Made by a program: the position numbers and the translations under genes
Shown: piece after piece, positions 59,911 through 64,000 of the stretch
How the letters are laid out: each line of letters opens with the position of its first letter
Position numbering within the stretch: the stretch's first letter is position 1
Notes under the pieces: model-generated
Told to the model about the DNA's origin: nothing
Database searches by the model: none
What the model saw: the letters and a program-made list of their open reading frames with translations, nothing else
Assembly (NCBI RefSeq): GCF_046365375.1
Contig: NZ_JBKEIT010000006.1
Span: forward strand, 291,706-355,705
DNA: 64,000 nucleotides
Direction of reading: 5' to 3'
Origin: Butyricimonas muris
GTDB lineage: Bacteria > Bacteroidota > Bacteroidia > Bacteroidales > Marinifilaceae

Positions 59911-60540
59911 ATGAGTACTGTTGCAGAACAAGTAGCGTCACATTTGCTACAAATCAAAGCGATAAAATTAGAGCCTAATCATCCTTTCACTTGGGCATCC
60001 GGCTGGAAATCACCGATCTATTGTGATAATCGTAAGACTTTGTCTTACCCGGAGGTGCGGACTTACATTCGGGATCAGTTCGTGGAATTAATTCGCGCGA
60101 AATACCCGCAAGTCGAATTGATTGCCGGGGTGGCTACCGGGGCGATTGCACAGGGTGCGTTGGTGGCTCAAGAAATGGGATTGCCGTTCGTGTATATACG
60201 TTCTGCGGCGAAAAGTCATGGATTGGAAAATTTGATAGAAGGAGAGTATAAGGCCGGACAAAAAGTGGTCGTTGTCGAGGATTTGGTTTCAACCGGAGGT
60301 TCCAGTCTGCAAGCCGTGGAAGCGTTGCGGAATGCCGGTTGTGAAGTGTTGGGTATGGTGGCTATCTTTACTTACGGGTTCCAGAAAGCGATAGATAATT
60401 TTGCTAACGCTCATTGCGAGTTGGACACGTTGAGTAATTACAATGCCATGATCGATTTGGCACAGAAGAGCGGGTACGTGAAAGCGGAAGAAGTGGCAAA
60501 ATTGAAGGAGTGGAGAGTTAGTCCGGAAACTTACAAATAA
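59911..60540 (+). CDS. pyrE: Orotate phosphoribosyltransferase
   Basis: PyrE joins orotate to PRPP, giving orotidine 5'-phosphate. The 209 residues have the family pattern. FTWASGWKSPIYCDNRKTLS (about 27-46) binds orotate, GVATGAIAQGALVAQEMG is near 73-90, YIRSAAKSHGLENLIEG is near 94-110, and the PRPP loop is VVVVEDLVSTGGSSLQAV (about 117-134). It belongs to a short plus-strand run with the kinase-like gene and the SRPBCC gene (26 bases later), ended by the hairpin at 61035-61069. Confidence 0.96.
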   Translation: MSTVAEQVASHLLQIKAIKLEPNHPFTWASGWKSPIYCDNRKTLSYPEVRTYIRDQFVELIRAKYPQVELIAGVATGAIAQGALVAQEMGLPFVYIRSAAKSHGLENLIEGEYKAGQKVVVVEDLVSTGGSSLQAVEALRNAGCEVLGMVAIFTYGFQKAIDNFANAHCELDTLSNYNAMIDLAQKSGYVKAEEVAKLKEWRVSPETYK

Positions 60541-60566
60541 TTTCGTGTATTTTAAATATTGAGTAT

Positions 60567-61034
60567 ATGGCTACACGAGTTGTTAGTGAGGTTCAAAAAA
60601 TAAACAGTGCCATAGATGACGTGTATGCGTTTCTTTCCAATTTTGCCAAGTTCGGTTCAATGTTCGAAATGGCCGCCAAGATGGGTGCGGGGCAGCAACA
60701 GGGAATGCCGGAGATAGCCAGCAAGATAAAGGACGTGAGAACGACGGAAGATACTTGCACGTTTATGGTGGAAGGTCTTGGTGAAATGGGATTGCAGATC
60801 GTGGAGAGAGAGGAGCCGAAATTGATCAAGATCAAAGGAGATGGCAGAGTGCCTTTTGACTTCGACCTGTGGATTCAATTGTTGAGTAACGGTCCTTACG
60901 ATACACGTATGAAAATTACTTTTGAGGCAGAGTTGAATATGATGTTCAAGATGCTTTTGAAAGGTAAACTGGAAAAAGGTATCCAGCAGTTGGCGGAAGG
61001 CCTTGCAAAGATCCCTTACGGGTATATGAAATAA
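60567..61034 (+). CDS. SRPBCC-fold protein of unknown function
   Basis: This 155-residue protein is predicted to have the START/SRPBCC (Bet v 1-like) fold. An N-terminal strand (RVVSEVQKINSAIDDVYAFL) leads to helices, then seven antiparallel strands and a long C-terminal helix (LEKGIQQLAEGLAKIPYG). Such proteins bind hydrophobic ligands, but the cavity residues give no ligand here. It follows pyrE by 26 bases and ends the transcript. Similar genes next to pyrE occur in other Bacteroidales, as I recall. Confidence 0.8.
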   Translation: MATRVVSEVQKINSAIDDVYAFLSNFAKFGSMFEMAAKMGAGQQQGMPEIASKIKDVRTTEDTCTFMVEGLGEMGLQIVEREEPKLIKIKGDGRVPFDFDLWIQLLSNGPYDTRMKITFEAELNMMFKMLLKGKLEKGIQQLAEGLAKIPYGYMK

Positions 61035-61069
61035 AGAAAAAGCTCTTCGATAACCGAAGAGCTTTTTTA
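61035..61069. terminator. Bidirectional terminator
   Basis: AAAAAGCTCTTCG and CGAAGAGCTTTTT form a 13-bp stem with the loop ATAAC between convergent genes. Confidence 0.9.
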
Positions 61070-61070
61070 T

Positions 61071-61424
61071 TTATTTTGCTAAATCGTCAAAATCAATGTC
61101 ATCAAATTCGTTTACCTCAACTTCTTCACTGATCTCCATTGTTTCTCCGTTAAGTGCTGCTTTGATATAAGCGACAGCTTCATCCAACCCTTCCGCGAAT
61201 TTATCAAAGTCTTCCTTGTATAAAAAGATCTTGTGCTTTTCGTAATTTTGAGAACCGTCTTTATCAAATTTTTTCTTGCTCTCGGTAATCGTCAGATAGT
61301 AATCGTTATTACGAGTAGCTTTCACGTCAAAAAAATAAGTCCTTTTTCCCGCTCTCACCGGTTTTGAATAGATCTCGTCCCGATCATTCATTTCCATACC
61401 TTCATTCTTTTCGTAACCTTCCAT
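61071..61424 (-). CDS. PUR (DUF3276) family nucleic-acid-binding protein, copy 2
   Basis: This 117-residue paralogue of the protein at 33115 shares RDEIYSKPVRAGKRTYFFDV, KATRNNDYYLTITESKKKFD and LYKEDFDKFAEGLDEAVAYI. It adds an acidic C-terminal tail of about 20 residues (EEVEVNEFDDIDFDDLAK) that copy 1 lacks. A -7 box (TACTTTTG on the minus strand, 61458-61465) lies 34 bases upstream. The acidic tail may modulate nucleic-acid binding, as in single-strand-binding proteins. That is an inference. Confidence 0.9.
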   Translation of the reverse strand: MEGYEKNEGMEMNDRDEIYSKPVRAGKRTYFFDVKATRNNDYYLTITESKKKFDKDGSQNYEKHKIFLYKEDFDKFAEGLDEAVAYIKAALNGETMEISEEVEVNEFDDIDFDDLAK

Positions 61425-61647
61425 GTTAAATTAAAATTTTAATTAGACTTTGCGCACCAAAAGTAGAAAAAATAAACCAACAACATCGTTTTTTGGAACT
61501 TTTTTTTACCTCTGTCTATCAATATCTTAGTTGTGTGAAAACGTTTGAGATTACACGTGTATGTTCTTTTGCTATATAAAATATTGATATATAACATATT
61601 ATTGTGTATTTTAAAGGGAGCGTTTTATCGGAACGAAATAGAAATTA

Positions 61648-61677
61648 TTGTACGGAAAGAATAAAAGCGTATCTTTG
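61648..61677 (+). promoter_or_regulatory. trpS promoter
   Basis: TTG at 61648-61650 and TATCTTTG at 61670-61677 are 19 bases apart, 30 bases before the start codon. Confidence 0.65.
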
Positions 61678-61707
61678 TAGTGTATAATTGTAAATATCAA
61701 GTAAACA

Positions 61708-62691
61708 ATGGAAACAGTAGTAAGTGGAATCAGACCCACGGGTAATTTGCATCTGGGGAACTATTTTGGAGCGATGAAGAATTTTCTGAAAATGCAGGAT
61801 GAGTACAAATGCTTCTTTTTTATTGCAGATTGGCACTCGTTGACGACACACCCTCACCCGGGGAACGTGGTGGAGAACGTGCGGAAGATTCTGGCAGAGT
61901 ATCTGGCTTGCGGTTTGGATCCGGAAAAAGCTACCATTTACGTGCAAAGTGATATAAAAGAGATTTTGGAGTTGTATCTCTTTTTAAATATGAATGCTTA
62001 TCTCGGGGAGTTGGAACGTACTACCACGTTTAAGGAAAAAGCGCGTAAACAGCCGGATAACGTTAATGCCGGTTTGCTGACTTATCCTACTTTGATGGCT
62101 GCAGACATTATTATACATAAGGCACACAAAGTGCCGGTGGGTAAAGATCAGGAGCAAAACATGGAGATGGCGAGGAAATTCGCTCGTCGTTTCAACACGA
62201 TATATGGATATGAATTATTTCCGGAGCCGGCTTCATTCTCTTACACTGGGGAAGGAATAAAGATCCCGGGACTGGATGGTTCGGGGAAGATGGGAAAATC
62301 AGAGGGGAACGCGATTTATCTTATCGACGATGCCGCGACAATTCGCAAGAAAGTGATGAAAGCCGTTACCGATAGCGGACCCACGGAGCCGAATAGCGAG
62401 AAACCTGAAGTTATTCGCAATCTGTTCACGTTGTTGGAAATCATGTCCGCGAAAGACGTGTATGATTATTTTGACGAGAAATATAATAATTGCGAGATCC
62501 GTTATGGTGATTTGAAAAAGCAATTAGCGGAAGATATCGTTAATTTCTGTACCCCGATCAGGGAGCGGATTCTGGAATATGCTGCCAACACGGATTACTT
62601 GGATAAAGTAGCTGCCGATGGAGCCGAAAAAGCCCGTGCCAGTGCTTCTGCTACCATGAAAGAAGTGCGTAAACTTATCGGTTTTCGCTAG
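61708..62691 (+). CDS. trpS: Tryptophanyl-tRNA synthetase
   Basis: TrpS charges tRNA-Trp. The 327 residues fit the class I bacterial type. SGIRPTGNLHLGNYFGAMKN (about 5-24) holds the HIGH-equivalent HLGN, FFFIADWHSLTT is near 36-47, GKDQEQNMEMAR is near 147-158, and the KMSKS-equivalent loop is KMGKSEGNAI near 194-203. It has its own promoter and lies 68 bases before ruvA, with B-word repeats between. No T-box or trp leader is visible. Confidence 0.96.
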   Translation: METVVSGIRPTGNLHLGNYFGAMKNFLKMQDEYKCFFFIADWHSLTTHPHPGNVVENVRKILAEYLACGLDPEKATIYVQSDIKEILELYLFLNMNAYLGELERTTTFKEKARKQPDNVNAGLLTYPTLMAADIIIHKAHKVPVGKDQEQNMEMARKFARRFNTIYGYELFPEPASFSYTGEGIKIPGLDGSGKMGKSEGNAIYLIDDAATIRKKVMKAVTDSGPTEPNSEKPEVIRNLFTLLEIMSAKDVYDYFDEKYNNCEIRYGDLKKQLAEDIVNFCTPIRERILEYAANTDYLDKVAADGAEKARASASATMKEVRKLIGFR

Positions 62692-62700
62692 TAAATGACT

Positions 62701-62759
62701 AAAATTGAAAATTGAAGTGCATCGTCATTTTCAATTTTCAATTTTCAATTTTCAATTGT
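62701..62759. repeat. B-word inverted repeat before ruvA
   Basis: AAAATTGAAAATTGAAG at 62701-62717, a short spacer, and then reverse words (TTTTCAATTTTCAATTTTCA) run to the base before the ruvA ATG. The reverse half is open in the ruvA frame. Confidence 0.7.
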
Positions 62760-63341
62760 ATGTATGAGTATATAAAAGGGATTCTGGTTGAAGTAACTCC
62801 GGCGTGTGCTATCGTGGATTGCGGGGGAATAGGGTATTCTATTCATGTTTCGGTGAACACGTATTCGAAAATTGCCGCACAGTCGGAAGTGATGCTTTAT
62901 ATTCATCAGATTGTACGTGAAGACGCACATTTATTATATGGTTTCTTCTCGAAAGAAGAGAGAACGCTGTTCCGGGCTTTGATTTCCGTGTCCGGTATTG
63001 GAGCGAACACGGCAAACGTGATGTTGAGTTCTATGACGGTCGAGGAAATTACCGGGGCAATTCTCACGGAAAATGTGAACGCGATCAAGAGCGTGAAGGG
63101 AATAGGTATCAAGACTGCCCAGCGCGTGATTATTGAATTGAAAGATAAACTCGGAAAAGAGGGCGTTGCTGTCGAGAGTATTAATTTACCTTCAAGTGCC
63201 GTTAGGGAGGAAGCTCAAGCAGCGTTAGTGATGTTGGGTTTTGCTCGGGCACAGGTGGCTAAAACATTAGATAAAATTTTGGCTACTAATAGAGTGGAAT
63301 CCGTGGAAGAGTTAATAAAATTGGCACTTAAGCATTTGTAA
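62760..63341 (+). CDS. ruvA: Holliday junction branch migration protein RuvA
   Basis: RuvA tetramers bind Holliday junctions and load RuvB. The start at 62760 (MYEYIKGILVEVTPACAIVD) gives 193 residues, the family norm. The frame also opens at 62712, but the added residues are encoded by the B-word repeat. The OB domain covers residues 1-62, and helix-hairpin-helix motifs lie in LISVSGIGANTANVML (about 75-90) and IKSVKGIGIKTAQRVIIELK (about 109-128). The C-terminal RuvB-binding domain is at about 145-193. It is the last gene before the rRNA operon. Confidence 0.96.
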   Translation: MYEYIKGILVEVTPACAIVDCGGIGYSIHVSVNTYSKIAAQSEVMLYIHQIVREDAHLLYGFFSKEERTLFRALISVSGIGANTANVMLSSMTVEEITGAILTENVNAIKSVKGIGIKTAQRVIIELKDKLGKEGVAVESINLPSSAVREEAQAALVMLGFARAQVAKTLDKILATNRVESVEELIKLALKHL

Positions 63342-63360
63342 TTAGGTCTCCCTCTCCCTT

Positions 63361-63385
63361 GCCCAACCTTTCCCTATGGTTGGGC
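63361..63385 (+). terminator. Hairpin after ruvA
   Basis: GCCCAACC and GGTTGGGC pair over 8 bases, 20 bases beyond the stop codon. There is no clear T tract, so it is only a possible terminator. Confidence 0.4.
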
Positions 63386-63391
63386 TATACC

Positions 63392-63435
63392 ATGAACGTA
63401 GCATAAACGTAGCATGTTCGTGGCATGAACGCATG
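63392..63435. repeat. Four imperfect 11-base tandem repeats upstream of the rRNA promoters
   Basis: The units read ATGAACGTAGC, ATAAACGTAGC, ATGTTCGTGGC and ATGAACGCATG. Spacing is one helical turn. They lie about 150 bases upstream of rRNA promoter P1. Confidence 0.6.
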
Positions 63436-63586
63436 TAAGCGTTTTTGATTCGATGGAGGAGAGTCTTTGCACGCTTGTTACCCTAGAGCAACGATAGACA
63501 TCCCCCGGGGTGTTGTCGGGTTTGATGTTTCCAACGTGCTGCAATCTAGTCTGTTGTAAAAAACTTTAAAAATAGTGGTCAGAAAA

Positions 63587-63619
63587 TTTGGAAAAAGGGA
63601 ATTTCTTCGCTTATCTTTG
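63587..63619 (+). promoter_or_regulatory. rRNA operon promoter P1
   Basis: TTTG at 63587-63590 and TATCTTTG at 63612-63619 are 21 bases apart. They are preceded by A-rich sequence and followed by CACCCGCTTTC. Confidence 0.75.
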
Positions 63620-63729
63620 CACCCGCTTTCGAGAGAGAGGGCAGGCGACGGGAGAAGCTTAAACGAGATACTGGAACGAGAGGTTTTAGAAACCGCCGAA
63701 AAAAAAGTTTTGAAAAAAGCTTGAAAAAA

Positions 63730-63760
63730 TTTGGAGGTTGAAAAATAAGCATTACCTTTG
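63730..63760 (+). promoter_or_regulatory. rRNA operon promoter P2
   Basis: TTTG at 63730-63733 and TACCTTTG at 63753-63760 are 19 bases apart. They are followed by CAGCCGCTTTC, nearly the same initial transcribed sequence as P1. Confidence 0.8.
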
Positions 63761-63862
63761 CAGCCGCTTTCACGATGAAGGCCGGAGGGCAGGATAGAGG
63801 GGCGATAGGAGACGATAGAAGAAGAGTTCTTTAAGATATTGAAATGAACAACGTAGCGAGCG

Positions 63863-63892
63863 TGAATCGAGCCGACGAGATGTCGGGATTCA
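63863..63892 (+). other. Hairpin in the 16S rRNA leader
   Basis: TGAATC pairs with GATTCA and, inside, CCGAC pairs with GTCGG around GAGAT. It lies about 50 bases before 16S. It may be part of the leader structure or of the processing stem whose other arm would be downstream of the window. Confidence 0.45.
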
Positions 63893-63939
63893 TGAAACAC
63901 ATGACCCTTGCCGGAATAAAATTTCTGAAATTAACTATT

Positions 63940-64000
63940 ACAATGAAGAGTTTGATCCTGGCTCAGGATGAACGCTAGCGACAGGCTTAACACATGCAAG
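63940..64000 (+). rRNA. 16S ribosomal RNA, 5' end (partial)
   Basis: GAAGAGTTTGATCCTGGCTC followed by AGGATGAACGCTAGCGACAG is the universal 16S 5' region in its Bacteroidota form (GCTAGCGACAGGCTTAACAC). The mature end is placed at about 63940 by comparison with E. coli position 1, accurate to a few bases. The gene runs off the right edge. Confidence 0.97.

Overview
The window comes from a Bacteroidota chromosome, most likely an anaerobic gut member of the Odoribacteraceae (Butyricimonas/Odoribacter type). Direct signs are promoters of the Bacteroidota form (-33 TTTG, spacer of 19-21, -7 TAnnTTTG), A-rich leaders with no Shine-Dalgarno sequence, and families largely confined to the phylum (DUF4270, DUF3276/Pur, DUF2461, a three-subunit fumarate reductase, KdsA with ManA). 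The genus is an inference: an EtfB-EtfA-acyl-CoA dehydrogenase operon beside aspartase and fumarate reductase fits a butyrate- and succinate-forming fermenter.

Layout. 0-0.7 kb: tail of a lectin-like surface protein. 1-3 kb: aspA and a DUF3332 lipoprotein. 3.1-7.4 kb: recG (minus strand), a methyltransferase-like protein, a PduO-type cobalamin adenosyltransferase and DUF2461. 7.4-8.2 kb: a Fic protein with a convergent small VbhA-like antitoxin gene. 8.3-17.6 kb: purD, a membrane protein, dihydroorotase, a polyprenol-phosphate glycosyltransferase, murF, ispF, a C1B peptidase and lpdA. 18.2-22 kb: etfB-etfA-acyl-CoA dehydrogenase. 22.2-32.9 kb: two tandem copies of a four-gene envelope module. 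33-40 kb: a Pur protein, rarA, kdsA, manA, lipoproteins, a hydrolase and an ECF sigma factor with a membrane partner. 40.2-43.7 kb: fumarate reductase. 44-52.4 kb: a GH3/serine hydrolase fusion, a TlpA-like lipoprotein, an outer-membrane protein, a DUF4270 lipoprotein and a Kelch lipoprotein. 53-63.3 kb: a TPR protein, an RsmF-like methyltransferase, murB, an acyl-ACP thioesterase, tRNA-Leu, a kinase-like protein, pyrE, an SRPBCC protein, a second Pur protein, trpS and ruvA. 63.4-64 kb: an rRNA operon leader with two tandem promoters and the start of 16S rRNA.

The most unusual content is of three kinds. (1) The duplicated module encodes what looks like a YjbH-type exopolysaccharide/outer-membrane protein split into two genes in reversed order. 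Between them lies a lipoprotein ending in a His/Gly-rich tail, and an OmpA-family protein follows. (2) A set of intergenic repeats is built from a small vocabulary of words in recurring orders. It includes composite elements of about 80-110 bp and mini-hairpins of the form N3-CC-GNA-GG-N3' whose stems differ between copies but still pair. Several elements lie inside operons, where inverted words would form AU-rich hairpins in the mRNA. (3) The Fic/VbhA-like pair is arranged tail to tail instead of as the usual antitoxin-first operon.

Metabolically, aspartase supplies fumarate to fumarate reductase for menaquinone-dependent respiration to succinate, and the Etf/acyl-CoA dehydrogenase operon would carry the crotonyl-CoA to butyryl-CoA step. 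The remaining genes are mostly housekeeping: purine and pyrimidine synthesis, peptidoglycan, Kdo, isoprenoid and fatty-acid supply, DNA repair and translation.
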